Assembly: GCA_025966315.1 (NCBI GenBank)
Contig: JAOPUZ010000077.1
Location: forward strand, 1-64,000
Length of the DNA: 64,000 bases
From: Frankiales bacterium
GTDB taxonomy: Bacteria; Actinomycetota; Actinomycetes; Mycobacteriales; Jatrophihabitantaceae
Reading direction: 5' to 3'
In this document: piece after piece, positions 35,231-43,482 of the stretch
Numbering within the stretch: position 1 is the first letter of the stretch
How the letters are laid out: each line of letters opens with the position of its first letter
The notes under the pieces: generated by a model
What the model saw: only the letters and a program-made list of their open reading frames with translations
Databases searched by the model: none
What the model was told of the DNA's origin: nothing
Translations under genes and position numbers: made by a program

Positions 35231-36597
35231 TCTGCTCTGAGCAATCGCATTGGCAGCCCGTTCCGCGAACGCAGTGTGAAGGTCGGCCAAAGTTCAACCG
35301 CGTGTCCGGGGATGGCCTCGAGTCGATGAGTTTGGCGCAGAGTGGCCAAGATGAGCACCGCCTCGATCATCGCGAAGCCCTTGCCCATACACATCCGTGC
35401 GCCACCGCCGAACGGGACGTAACCGAACTTCGGCAGGCTACGTTCGAATTGTGGGGTCCACCGAGCCGGCTGGAACGCGAGCGGGTCAGCAAATATTCGT
35501 GGGTCACGATGTATCACCCAAGGAGAGATGATCATGGAAGTCCCGGCGTTCACCGCACGCCCACCAATCTCCGTGTCGCGGATGGCGTCTCGCCCGAAGG
35601 CGTATACCGGCGGGTAGAGGCGCATCGCCTCTTTCACGATTTGCGTGACAGCACCGAGTCGCGGAACATCGGCCACCGTGGGGGTGCGACCGCCGAGCGC
35701 CATGTCCAGCTCGGACTGCAACCAGCTGTCCACGTGCGGATTCTGCGCCAGCAGGTGCCAGCTCCACGCGAGAGCGAGCGCAGTCGTCTCGTGGCCAGCG
35801 AAGAGGATTGTCGTGATCTGGTCCCGGAGTTGGCCGTCGGTCAGCCCCGTGTCGTCCTCGTAGCGCGCCTGCATCAGCATCGACAGCAGATCGGGTCCGT
35901 CGACGCCAGAATCTCGACGTTCATCAATGATCCCGTAGACGGTTTGATCGAGTTCCCGCAAAGCCAGCCGCAGCGGGACGTTGCGCGGCGTCCAGGCCGA
36001 ATCCGGCAGCGGCACCAACGCCCGGTACCGGTCCTCCATCCGGCGCTGTACGACGTCCAGGCTGTGCGATATCCGCGCCGAATCGAGAGGGGCCGCGGTG
36101 TCGAACATGCAGCGAACGATCGCCCGCAACGCGAGGTGCATCATTTCCTGCTGAACGTCGCGGACGGCGCCCGGTCCCGCGGCGCGCCACTCCGCCGCCG
36201 TCCGCATCGCTTCGTCGGTGATGACCTGGCCGTAGCCCGCAATCCGTTCCGCGTGAAACGCCGGCTGCGCCAGTCTTCGATCGCGACGCCACTGCTCACC
36301 TTCGCTGGTCAACATGCCCTCACCCAGGAAACACCGGTTCATCCGCAGGGGAAACACCTTCCGGAAGTCGCGGTGCTGCCTGACCAGGACGTCACCGATG
36401 AGGTCGGACGAGCCGATCAGGCAACCCCGGCGGAACGCCACCCGGACCGGCACGAAATCGCCGTAGTCTTTCGCGCACCGCTCAAGGAAACCGAGCAAGT
36501 CCGTGCGGTACTGCTTGAGGCTCCCCGTTACGAGGTTTCCGCGAGGGCCTGATCGTCTTCTGGCATGTGGCGCTAGGCCACTGACGACGGCAGTCAT
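35227..36597 (-). CDS. Cytochrome P450 (not CYP51)
   Basis: A 456-residue P450. The oxygen-binding I-helix is LFAGHETTALALAW, the K-helix is KEAMRLYPP, and the haem loop is PFGGGARMCMGKGF with ligand Cys403. The PXRW block (FQPARWTPQFERSLP) and overall style resemble bacterial CYP4/CYP102/CYP110-like chains that hydroxylate fatty acids or terpenoids. It lacks the CYP51-type similarity of the P450 at 43483. Its start overlaps a tiny upstream ORF (ATGA), and it follows the broken Rieske gene on the same strand. Substrate probably a sterol or side-chain position, by context only. Confidence 0.9.
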   Translation of the reverse strand: MTAVVSGLAPHARRRSGPRGNLVTGSLKQYRTDLLGFLERCAKDYGDFVPVRVAFRRGCLIGSSDLIGDVLVRQHRDFRKVFPLRMNRCFLGEGMLTSEGEQWRRDRRLAQPAFHAERIAGYGQVITDEAMRTAAEWRAAGPGAVRDVQQEMMHLALRAIVRCMFDTAAPLDSARISHSLDVVQRRMEDRYRALVPLPDSAWTPRNVPLRLALRELDQTVYGIIDERRDSGVDGPDLLSMLMQARYEDDTGLTDGQLRDQITTILFAGHETTALALAWSWHLLAQNPHVDSWLQSELDMALGGRTPTVADVPRLGAVTQIVKEAMRLYPPVYAFGRDAIRDTEIGGRAVNAGTSMIISPWVIHRDPRIFADPLAFQPARWTPQFERSLPKFGYVPFGGGARMCMGKGFAMIEAVLILATLRQTHRLEAIPGHAVELWPTFTLRSRNGLPMRLLRAD

Positions 36598-36764
36598 GTG
36601 GTTCGCTGCGTCCGCAGGTGACGCCGGGCCAACTCACCGGCGACGGTCGCGAGCAGGGCGTCCGCGGTTAGCCCAATGCTGGCCAGCTGTTCTGCTAGGC
36701 CTGCCGTCGGCAAGAGGCAGCTCGTGAGTGGCCGTAAGGCATTTTCGACATGCGATCCGGTCAT
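36594..36764 (-). CDS. Small coupled ORF before the P450
   Basis: A 56-residue ORF. The ATG at 36764 is preceded by GGGGTGAGG, and the stop overlaps the P450 start (ATGA), so it is very likely translated. It reads LAEQLASIGLTADALLATVA followed by an Arg-rich end, an amphipathic helix with a basic tail. No known family. A similar tight arrangement exists at 41965-42216 before the C-14 reductase. It may be a leader or partner peptide. Confidence 0.5.
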   Translation of the reverse strand: MTGSHVENALRPLTSCLLPTAGLAEQLASIGLTADALLATVAGELARRHLRTQRTT

Positions 36765-36812
36765 TGCCTCACCCCTGTTTGAACAGTTAGTAGCACAAAT
36801 ACGCCGCAAGCC

Positions 36813-37854
36813 TTAGCCCACGTTCTCCGCGGTATTGGAAAGCTCTCTCGTTGGCGCTGCTTCGCCGTAGAATTGTTTAACCCAGCGCCGGAACGCAGTC
36901 AGGAAGTCGTCATTCTTGTAGAACGCCGCGATGTTGTAGTTCCGGCTTTCCCAGATGGGGATGTCTTCGGTGACGCGCAGTCGCTTCGACTACCGTCTCG
37001 AACAGCGATGCCGTGGCCGCCTCGTCGCCAAGACTGCGAACGGCTGTGGCCATCCGGGCGTCTATGTGTTCCTCATCGATCGGTGTCGAGGTGGCCAATG
37101 ACAGGGATTCGATCTCGCCCATAGTCGTCGTGTGCCCGATGGTCAAACCTAGTCCGTACGTCGACGTACGCGTTTCGACCTCGATCCCCTCGTCGATGCC
37201 CAGTTCCGGATAGGTGCACAGATGCATGAACCGACTGATCATCACTGCACCGTCGAATGACTGGGTTGGTTCGGCGAACGTCCCTAAGCGATGCAGCTGG
37301 CGGAAGTGATGCACGTCGACCGCGTTCTCGTGAAACATCTGGACGTGGGTCCGTATCACCCAACGCCGACCCTCGTCGAACGCCGTCCAGTCAGGATCGT
37401 CATACGCCTCGATCAGCGGCGGATCCCAAGTAGGTGCGGTCGCATTGTTCTGATTGGCGTCGTAGTACGTCCACACCAGACCAGACTGCTCATAAACCGG
37501 CCACGCCCGCACGCGATGATTCCGAGGAAGTTCGTCTAGGTACGGCACATTGGTACACGTACCGGTACGGTCGAAAAGCCAGCCGTGCATGGGGCAGCGG
37601 ATGCAGTCACCGTCGACCGTGCCGCCGATACCCAGGTGCGTACCAATATGCGGGCAGTAGGCGTCCAGCAAGACCGGAGCCCCGTTCTTGGCCCGGTACA
37701 GCACGAGATCCTGGCCGAAGTATCGCAACGGGATCACCCGCTCGGGACCCAAGTCCGAGCTGTAAGACACCACATACCAGCCGCGAGGATAGGCCGGCAT
37801 GGGCCAACGCCGTTCGTTACGTGCGGCCGTGCTGGCCTGTGCGTGATTCGTCAT
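36813..37854 (-). pseudogene. Rieske oxygenase (KshA/SdmA-like), frameshifted near the C-terminus
   Basis: The ATG at 37854 (GGGAG upstream) opens an intact N-terminal Rieske domain: Cys67-x-His69 and Cys87-x2-His90. A catalytic domain follows with the non-haem iron motif ENAVDVHHFRQLH. Near 36970 the frame breaks. As written, translation ends at 36910 in unrelated HRRHPHLGK. Shifting by one base restores EDIPIWESRNYNIAAFYKND and continues to RRWVKQFYGEAAPTREL, stopping at 36813. The restored text is typical of Rieske C-termini (EDIPIWE). Either a recent inactivating mutation, a sequencing error, or programmed slippage. Reductase partner unknown. Confidence 0.8.
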
Positions 37855-37944
37855 GTCGGGCTCCCTGCTCGCGCGGCCGTGGATTCCATCAGCCCGCCGC
37901 GTCCTGGCCGGAAGACGAGCGGGGCTTGCTGCCGTGCTCTCGAT

Positions 37945-38195
37945 CATCAGGTCTTGCATCCCGCGCACGGGCGGATTGAGGTGCGCATGCGGCTCTGCGT
38001 ACTGCGGCTCATATGCGAACTGCTCCAGCGACGCGATCCAACGCGCGTCCGGGCGCGACATGAACTCGGCGACGTGCTCAGGGAGCAGAACAGCTCCGGA
38101 CAACACGGCGGGCAGCGAAGTCTTAACTCGTCGGTCCCCGGATTTGCAGACTGGGACACAATATTTGCATGGTGGATCACAATTTCCCCCGTTCG
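37945..38195 (-). pseudogene. Fused relic of a second CYP51-Rieske gene pair
   Basis: Minus-strand DNA here starts with CGGGGGAAATTGTG, identical to the ribosome site and GTG start of the CYP51-like gene at 43483. It then codes GDRRVKTSLPAVLSGAVLL and HVAEFMSRP, matching that P450's first ~35 residues. It jumps without a break to LEQFAYEPQYAEPHAHLNPP and VRGMQDLMIE, matching the C-terminus of the Rieske gene at 44964 (LEQSAYEQHYAKP...VREIQDLMID). So a copy of the CYP51-Rieske pair was reduced by one internal deletion. The intact-start Rieske gene at 37854 follows. Confidence 0.8.
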
Positions 38196-38700
38196 TGGTT
38201 GGCACCTCGCTGGCCAGAGCCGAAAACGCGAACACCCGCTCGACTGCAGAGCAAAAACGGGATCACCTACCGATCGCCAATGTAGGTGTCGACGGTGGCG
38301 GCTTAGGAGGGCCTCCGGGCCTATCTATTCTCCTCGGCTGCTGCCGATTAATAGCCGGTGTTATCCGGCGAAACCAATATGCGCTGCGCGCGCACAGGAA
38401 GCACATTTCGTTGCGAGTGGCCAGAGTTGCCGGAGTAGCGCGATATGGCTGCTAGGCCTTGTCCCCCCTGATGAGCCCCGTGACCCCATTTCATCCCGGG
38501 ACAATACGGAGGCGATACGAGGGAACGACGTATCAAAGCCGAGCCGTACTGCGGGTGCGGCCCCGTGCACAGCAATGATGGTCAGGCACAGCGGCGCCAC
38601 GTCACCGGCGTGGACGTGATGGCAAACAGCCGAGTTCTTAAGCCGGGCAGCCCATTGTAGGAACCGATTGGCTCCGCGTTCGCTGATGGTCTGTGTCAAC
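38196..38700. other. Non-coding gap downstream of the cyclase gene
   Basis: About 500 bp between the relic promoter and the cyclase stop. The part next to the relic (38196-38322) resembles the promoter of the CYP51-like gene and carries a palindrome. In 38323-38700 I see no recognisable gene or repeat. A terminator for the cyclase operon is expected here but no strong hairpin was picked. Confidence 0.45.
38309..38322. promoter_or_regulatory. Island palindrome, copy 2
   Basis: GGGCCTCCGGGCCT. It lies ~128 bp upstream of the relic P450 start; copy 3 lies ~117 bp upstream of the intact CYP51-like start. The matching distance suggests promoter and operator were duplicated together. It may still drive the Rieske/small ORF/P450 operon on the minus strand. 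Confidence 0.5.
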
Positions 38701-40719
38701 TCAGGAATACGCAGACTTCGTATGGCCGCTGGGAGGGTAGGTGAGCTGGCGTTCGACGTTGCTCTGCGACAGTGCCCAGACCGGGAAGATATTCCGGTAC
38801 AGGTCGTAGTCGATCACGCCGCCGCCGAAGAACACCCCGCTCGGAGCCTGCCGCGGCCAGTCTCCGGCGGGGGATTGCAGGCGGGCCAGAAAAGCCTGAC
38901 CGTTCTGTACCGCGGGATGCCCGCTGCCGACTGAACGCACGAGGCCCAATACGGCCCAGGCCGTCATTGCGGCTTGGCTCTCAGGATGTTCGACGTAACG
39001 CCCCAGTTTCAGGCTCGAATGGTGCTCGCCCCAGCCGCCGTCCGAACGTTGGTGTTCGACTAGCCACGCGGCGGCGCCGGCCACGGCCGGGTCGCTGGCG
39101 GCCACGTCGTTGGTGCGCAATGCCTCGATCGCGAAGTAGATTGAGTAGCTAAAATTGATGCCCCAGCCGGCCGGGTAGCTGCCGTCGCGGAGCTGCCTTG
39201 ATCGAAGATAGCGAATTCCGAGACGAAGAGCCCGATCGAGGCGGGCTGGCCGGTAATCGGGGCGGGCGCAGCGAAACTTGTTCAGTGCCAGCAGGCACGA
39301 GGCAGTGCATTCGACCCAGGCATAGTCCGCCATGCACTGGGTGAACATCTCTGCGGGATTCAGCTTCTCCAACAAAGCTGACGTGCGCTGTCGTTCGTAG
39401 GTGGAGAATCCGCCGCCGCGGTTCTGCCGCCGCAGGATGAACTCAATCGCGCTCTCCAGCCGTGCCGCCGACACGGGCGAGGCGACCTGAGCCATGACCT
39501 CCGCATGCTCGTGCAGCAAGAGGATCGTCGTCGTCACCTCGGCCGTGCAGTCCGAAACGGGCCAGCCGGGCCGCCGGTCACCGAAGCACCATCCGCCAGC
39601 TCTGCCGTCCTGGTTGCCGCCGTCCGGACTTCCGTCATCGTGGTGGAGCTGCTGGTCGGCCAGCCAGGCGTAGCCCGAGGCCAACGATCGCTGGATCGTT
39701 ACGTCCGTCGGGGCTGCGTCCGCCTGGTCCAGCGCCGCAAGCTGCGCGCGCAGCGCGAAAGCGGTGTCCCAACTCGAGGAGCGGGCACCGGCGTACCGGA
39801 TCCCGTCGGCGTCCTGCCAGCGCCAATAGTCCAGCCGGGTCAACTCCGCCCCCGCCGCGATCGGATTGCCGTCGTGATGTGCCCGCACGAGGCCGGAGAG
39901 CAGGCCGCTGACGGGGGAGAGTCCATACCCGGCAGAGGCATCGCGTTCGCGAGCGAGTACGTCGACGCATCGGCTTAGCGCACGCTCACGAAGCCAACGA
40001 TTCGGACGCTGACCGTAGGCGTTGGCGGCGCGGAACAGCCAGCGCAGAACTGAACTCGGCCGGACCACGACGTCAGGTCCCGACAGCCGGTGGCGAAAGG
40101 AGGCGAAATCTGGGCGCTGGCAGCCCAGGAGTTCCATTCGCAGGTCCCGAGCGAGCGGGCCAAGATCGAAGCAGGCCCGAGCACCACAGAGGTAGGCCAT
40201 GGCGAGGTAAATGTGCCTCGTGTGGCAGTAAAGCGAGGACATCCGAAACGGCGACCAGCGGGGAAGGAGCACGAGTTCCGGCGGAATCAGATTCAGCCCG
40301 TCGTAGTCGTAGATGCCGAAGGCGGCCAGCCATACGCGTCCCCACGAGGGCATGGCTTCGACGTGGCTGCGCCGACCGTCCAACCAGCGCCGCGTGCCCG
40401 CAACAAGTTGACTGGCGACGTCGACCTCGAGCACCCGCAGTGCCACGTAGGCGAGCGCGCTGACCACCACGGATCCTTCACCGTCGCGCGACGCCGCGAA
40501 CGATCCGTCCGCGGCCTGCCAGGATTCATAATGTGTGGTGATGGCAGCGACCTCGCTGCTAGGCAGAGGCCATACGCCGACGGCACGACGTACGAGTACC
40601 CATTGCGACAGCAGCATCGAATTCCACGTCACCTCGCCCTCCCAGCGACCGTCCGGCTGCTGCAAGGATCTGAGGTGACGTAGGCCATCGCCAAGCGCGT
40701 CGCTCACGAGTCGGTTCAT
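38701..40719 (-). CDS. Oxidosqualene cyclase (lanosterol-synthase-like)
   Basis: A 672-residue triterpene cyclase. The catalytic motif is SDCTAE (Asp390), the signature of oxidosqualene cyclases; squalene-hopene cyclases have DxDD. Other matches to eukaryotic lanosterol/cycloartenol synthases are SSLYCHTRHIYLAMAYL (human CHCRMVYLPMSYL), QRSDGGWGE and QSPAGDWP repeats, and GVFFGGGVIDYDLYRNIFPVWAL near the C-terminus. The residue two before the catalytic Asp is Val, as in lanosterol synthases; cycloartenol synthases have Ile. The ATG at 40719 is 13 bp after the C-14 reductase stop; the longer frame to 40917 overlaps that gene and lacks homology. Expected reaction: 2,3-oxidosqualene to a lanosterol-type sterol. 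Confidence 0.93.
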   Translation of the reverse strand: MNRLVSDALGDGLRHLRSLQQPDGRWEGEVTWNSMLLSQWVLVRRAVGVWPLPSSEVAAITTHYESWQAADGSFAASRDGEGSVVVSALAYVALRVLEVDVASQLVAGTRRWLDGRRSHVEAMPSWGRVWLAAFGIYDYDGLNLIPPELVLLPRWSPFRMSSLYCHTRHIYLAMAYLCGARACFDLGPLARDLRMELLGCQRPDFASFRHRLSGPDVVVRPSSVLRWLFRAANAYGQRPNRWLRERALSRCVDVLARERDASAGYGLSPVSGLLSGLVRAHHDGNPIAAGAELTRLDYWRWQDADGIRYAGARSSSWDTAFALRAQLAALDQADAAPTDVTIQRSLASGYAWLADQQLHHDDGSPDGGNQDGRAGGWCFGDRRPGWPVSDCTAEVTTTILLLHEHAEVMAQVASPVSAARLESAIEFILRRQNRGGGFSTYERQRTSALLEKLNPAEMFTQCMADYAWVECTASCLLALNKFRCARPDYRPARLDRALRLGIRYLRSRQLRDGSYPAGWGINFSYSIYFAIEALRTNDVAASDPAVAGAAAWLVEHQRSDGGWGEHHSSLKLGRYVEHPESQAAMTAWAVLGLVRSVGSGHPAVQNGQAFLARLQSPAGDWPRQAPSGVFFGGGVIDYDLYRNIFPVWALSQSNVERQLTYPPSGHTKSAYS

Positions 40720-40732
40720 CGTCGGTGCCCGG

Positions 40733-41962
40733 TCAGTACACGCCGGGGATGATCCGGTACGGAACACGCGCGCGATATTCGGTCCAATCCGCACCGTACT
40801 TGGCCTGGCAGATCCGATTGTCACGCCGCTCACGATGAACGAGCAGTACCACGAAGTAGGCGATGTAAAGGTAGGGCAGCGGGCTGTCGAACCCGCAGAG
40901 CAGGCACCAGGCCGCACTCATCGCAATGTCGCCGAGGTAGTTGATGTGGCGCGCCAGCCGCCACCATCCCGACACCAGGAGCAGCGAGCCGTTGGCGGTC
41001 GTGATGAAGTGCGGCGCTTCGCCCCAGACAGGAGTCTGGGGGTTGTTTCTGAACGTGTGCTTCTGCAGGTTGGAGCGCCGGAAGACGACGTATCCGGCTG
41101 CGTTCAAAACGGTGATGGCCGTCAACGCGGAGGCACCCAGGCCGGGATCGTGGTCCGCCAGGTACCGAGCCTGGACGGTATACAGGAACGGCACCCAGAC
41201 GAGATCGCCCCAGCACAGCATCCACCCGAACTTCTCGTGCCTGATGTCGTAGGTGCTGAGCACCGCCTCCTCGTGGACGAAGTAGTCCAACACGTAGGCG
41301 AGCTGGAATGCGCAGACCAAGATCATCGACGCAGATAGGACATGCTCTTGTTGTTGTCGAGCCGCCAGACACACATCGATGGCGACCCAGCCGACCAATC
41401 CCGGGCGAGCCTCGAAGAACAGCTTCAGGTCGAATCGGCCGATCCTGGGGTTGAGCTCGCTGCCGTACCAGAATCGCCTGATGGGGCCGGGCGAATCGCC
41501 TGGTTCGTGTCGGCCGCGCAGTAGGAGAAAGACTGTTACCCCGAGCGCGACAATGTTGGTCGTGCTGAGCAGTGGTCCAAGATTGCCGACAACCCATGCC
41601 GGTGTGTTGGTGCCAATGAGCAGCACTGTCAGCAAGACAATAGTGACCAGGAGGCTCAGTAGACCGTTCAACCTGTATTCGAGCCGACCGCCATCGGGAA
41701 GCGGCAATCCCAGGGCGCGCCGACCGGGCAGTAATACCTGCAGGATCGCCTGGTACCCAACCCACCCAATGATCACCACCATCGATTTAAGTGTCGGCCG
41801 CGGAAGCTGGTGCAGCATGCCCGGGGACGGCAGCACCAATTGGCCGTGGTGATACGTCTGACAGATCCAGACGTAGTAAACCAGCGCCGGCAACGCCAAC
41901 CACGCGAGGACCAAAGCGATCGGCTCGGCTCGTCGGACGGTCTTACCGGCCGTTGCTGTCAC
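40733..41962 (-). CDS. Sterol C-14 reductase (ERG24/LBR-like)
   Basis: A 409-residue polytopic membrane protein of the ERG4/ERG24 family. The C-terminal NADPH/sterol region reads SGWWRLARHINYLGDIAMS, LPYLYIAYFVVLLVHRERRD and YGADWTEYRARVPYRIIPGVY. This is almost a consensus for C-14 reductases (GWWGFVRHPNYLGD, HREARDEYHC, YGxAWxxYCxxVPYRIFPYIY). Earlier, STYDIRHEKFGWMLCWGDLVWVPFLYT also fits. It reduces the 14(15) double bond left by CYP51 demethylation. GTG start two bases after the stop of the small ORF, so coupled; the cyclase gene follows. Confidence 0.9.
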   Translation of the reverse strand: MTATAGKTVRRAEPIALVLAWLALPALVYYVWICQTYHHGQLVLPSPGMLHQLPRPTLKSMVVIIGWVGYQAILQVLLPGRRALGLPLPDGGRLEYRLNGLLSLLVTIVLLTVLLIGTNTPAWVVGNLGPLLSTTNIVALGVTVFLLLRGRHEPGDSPGPIRRFWYGSELNPRIGRFDLKLFFEARPGLVGWVAIDVCLAARQQQEHVLSASMILVCAFQLAYVLDYFVHEEAVLSTYDIRHEKFGWMLCWGDLVWVPFLYTVQARYLADHDPGLGASALTAITVLNAAGYVVFRRSNLQKHTFRNNPQTPVWGEAPHFITTANGSLLLVSGWWRLARHINYLGDIAMSAAWCLLCGFDSPLPYLYIAYFVVLLVHRERRDNRICQAKYGADWTEYRARVPYRIIPGVY

Positions 41963-41964
41963 GG

Positions 41965-42216
41965 CTACGGCAGGGTGTTCATCGCGACCAGCGGGCCGTA
42001 TAGATCGCGTTCAACCAACCGACCCAGGTTGGAGTCAAGCGGACCAAATCCCAACGCCCACAGCAGGCATAGGCAAACCGCGAAGATGATGCCAACGGCC
42101 AGCAATCTCGCGAATCGGTTCAGATCGGCCGCGGACAACGCACGCAGGCACGCCTCGATGCTCACCAACTGGCTCGACTCGAATTCCGACAGTGGTGCGG
42201 CGGGTGACGTGGTCAT
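41965..42216 (-). CDS. Small single-helix membrane protein
   Basis: An 83-residue protein: an acidic/Ser-rich N-terminus, an amphipathic stretch (IEACLRALSAADLNRFARLL), one membrane helix (AVGIIFAVCLCLLWALGF), and a short tail. AGGAG lies nine bases before the ATG at 42216 and directly abuts the ATG at 42225, so 42216 is chosen. It ends two bases before the C-14 reductase start. No known family. It may help assemble or anchor the membrane reductase. Confidence 0.6.
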   Translation of the reverse strand: MTTSPAAPLSEFESSQLVSIEACLRALSAADLNRFARLLAVGIIFAVCLCLLWALGFGPLDSNLGRLVERDLYGPLVAMNTLP

Positions 42217-42262
42217 ATTCGTCATCTCCTAGTGGTGTGAGTTGCTCCTGACGCGGGTTGCC

Positions 42263-43153
42263 CTAGGACTTTCTGGCCTGCCAGTAACCGATCAAGAACG
42301 CGCCGGCATCCGCGGCGCGATAGAGAGCCTGGCCACCCTCGGTCATGATTTTCAGGGCGTCGGGAAGGTCCATGTCAGGTGTGACGGCAGCGGTAAGGGT
42401 CTCGAGGAGTCGCCAGTTCGTGTCGACATCGCCCAACTCGTCGAGGTTGCCGACCTCCGCGTTGGCGAAGCCAGCCGCCTGCAGGTTATCGCGGAGCCGA
42501 TCAAGCGACGTCATCTCCGCTATTGCGTGGCACCGGCACACCGGATCCACCAATGCCCGCTGCGCCGGGCTGAGCGACGGTGCCTGCAACCAATCCGTGC
42601 CCACGAACGGGCTGCCCGGCTTGAGCACTCGGCCGATCTCTGAGTAGGCGAGCCGCTTGTCGGACGCGTAGCACAAGGCTTCGAAGGAATAGGCGCCGTC
42701 AAAGGAGTTGTCGGGAAACGGCAGTTCCATCATGTTGCCGAGCACGAAGTCGACCCGGTGTGACAGCTCTGCGTCTTCGGTCCGCACGCGCGCAATGTCG
42801 ATGCGTTTTGCCGTCAGGTCCACGCCGGTGACATGTGCGCCGCTGTGTCTGGCGATGTTCAGGGCTGGGCCGCCGACTCCCGAACCGACATCCAATACCC
42901 GCATTCCAGGCCGGAAGCCGCCGCGGTCTGCGAAGAATCTCTCGGTATAGGAAAGAGCCTCGGCCAGCGGCTGGTCGCCGGACGTATACATCGGGAAGTG
43001 GTGGGACTCATCCCACCCCATTCGGTACAAATCTGTGACTATATCGTAATAATCGGTTATGGTTTTCGCGTAAGTCGCTGCCGGACCAGCAGATTTGGGC
43101 ACCAATTCGCCGCTGTAACCCGGAGCCACTGTGTCAAGACGCTGCTCATTCAT
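42263..43153 (-). CDS. Sterol C-24 methyltransferase-like SAM enzyme
   Basis: A 296-residue class I methyltransferase. Region I: YRMGWDESHHFPMY at ~43-56, the counterpart of the YEYGWGxSFHF signature of ERG6/SMT. SAM site: LDVGSGVGGPALNIAR at ~87. Region III-like: YSFEALCYASDK (SMT ATCHAPD). These three together point to sterol C-24 methylation; the tocopherol-methyltransferase group is the nearest alternative. It lacks the membrane domain of some plant SMTs. The ATG at 43153 has GGGAGG upstream and is preferred to 43210. It heads the operon SMT, small ORF, C-14 reductase, cyclase. Confidence 0.8.
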   Translation of the reverse strand: MNEQRLDTVAPGYSGELVPKSAGPAATYAKTITDYYDIVTDLYRMGWDESHHFPMYTSGDQPLAEALSYTERFFADRGGFRPGMRVLDVGSGVGGPALNIARHSGAHVTGVDLTAKRIDIARVRTEDAELSHRVDFVLGNMMELPFPDNSFDGAYSFEALCYASDKRLAYSEIGRVLKPGSPFVGTDWLQAPSLSPAQRALVDPVCRCHAIAEMTSLDRLRDNLQAAGFANAEVGNLDELGDVDTNWRLLETLTAAVTPDMDLPDALKIMTEGGQALYRAADAGAFLIGYWQARKS

Positions 43154-43482
43154 ATTCGCCTCCCGTGTCGTCCCAAGTCGAATCGTCATAGCCTCGATAA
43201 AGAACGACAAGGGTCCAGCGACCCACGCCGCCGCGACGATGGCGGTCGATCACTGCTCGAGGCAGAGTCCGCTCGTGTCGTGACAGCACCAAAAGGTTTT
43301 ACAGCATTTAAAGCACCGCGGTCCTATGAACCCGGTGCCGCAGGCTAAATGGGGCCCATGGGCCCTGCGAGTTCGCCGCCGATGACGCCTACCGTTATGA
43401 ATCCGCCCCCGGAAAGTCGATCGGGGGGCGTTCGCTGTTAGCGGTTGCGCGGCGACTACGGGTAGCCACTTCGGGGGAAATT
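43154..43482. promoter_or_regulatory. Divergent promoter gap between SMT and CYP51 operons
   Basis: A 329-bp non-coding gap serving both directions. It contains the palindrome at 43352-43365. The 43400-43483 part is similar to DNA upstream of the P450 relic near 38190-38280 (TCGATCGGGGGGCGTTCGCTG versus TCGAGCGGGTGTTCGCG). No gene is seen inside it. Confidence 0.5.
43352..43365. promoter_or_regulatory. Island palindrome, copy 3 (perfect)
   Basis: GGGCCCATGGGCCC is a perfect 14-bp palindrome in the middle of the divergent SMT/CYP51 gap, 117 bp before the P450 start and 198 bp before the methyltransferase start. It is the best-conserved copy of the four-site set. Confidence 0.6.

Noticed and set aside
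38701-40917. Squalene-hopene cyclase of 738 residues
   Set aside because: The catalytic motif is DCTAE, not DxDD, and the first 66 codons overlap the C-14 reductase gene without homology.
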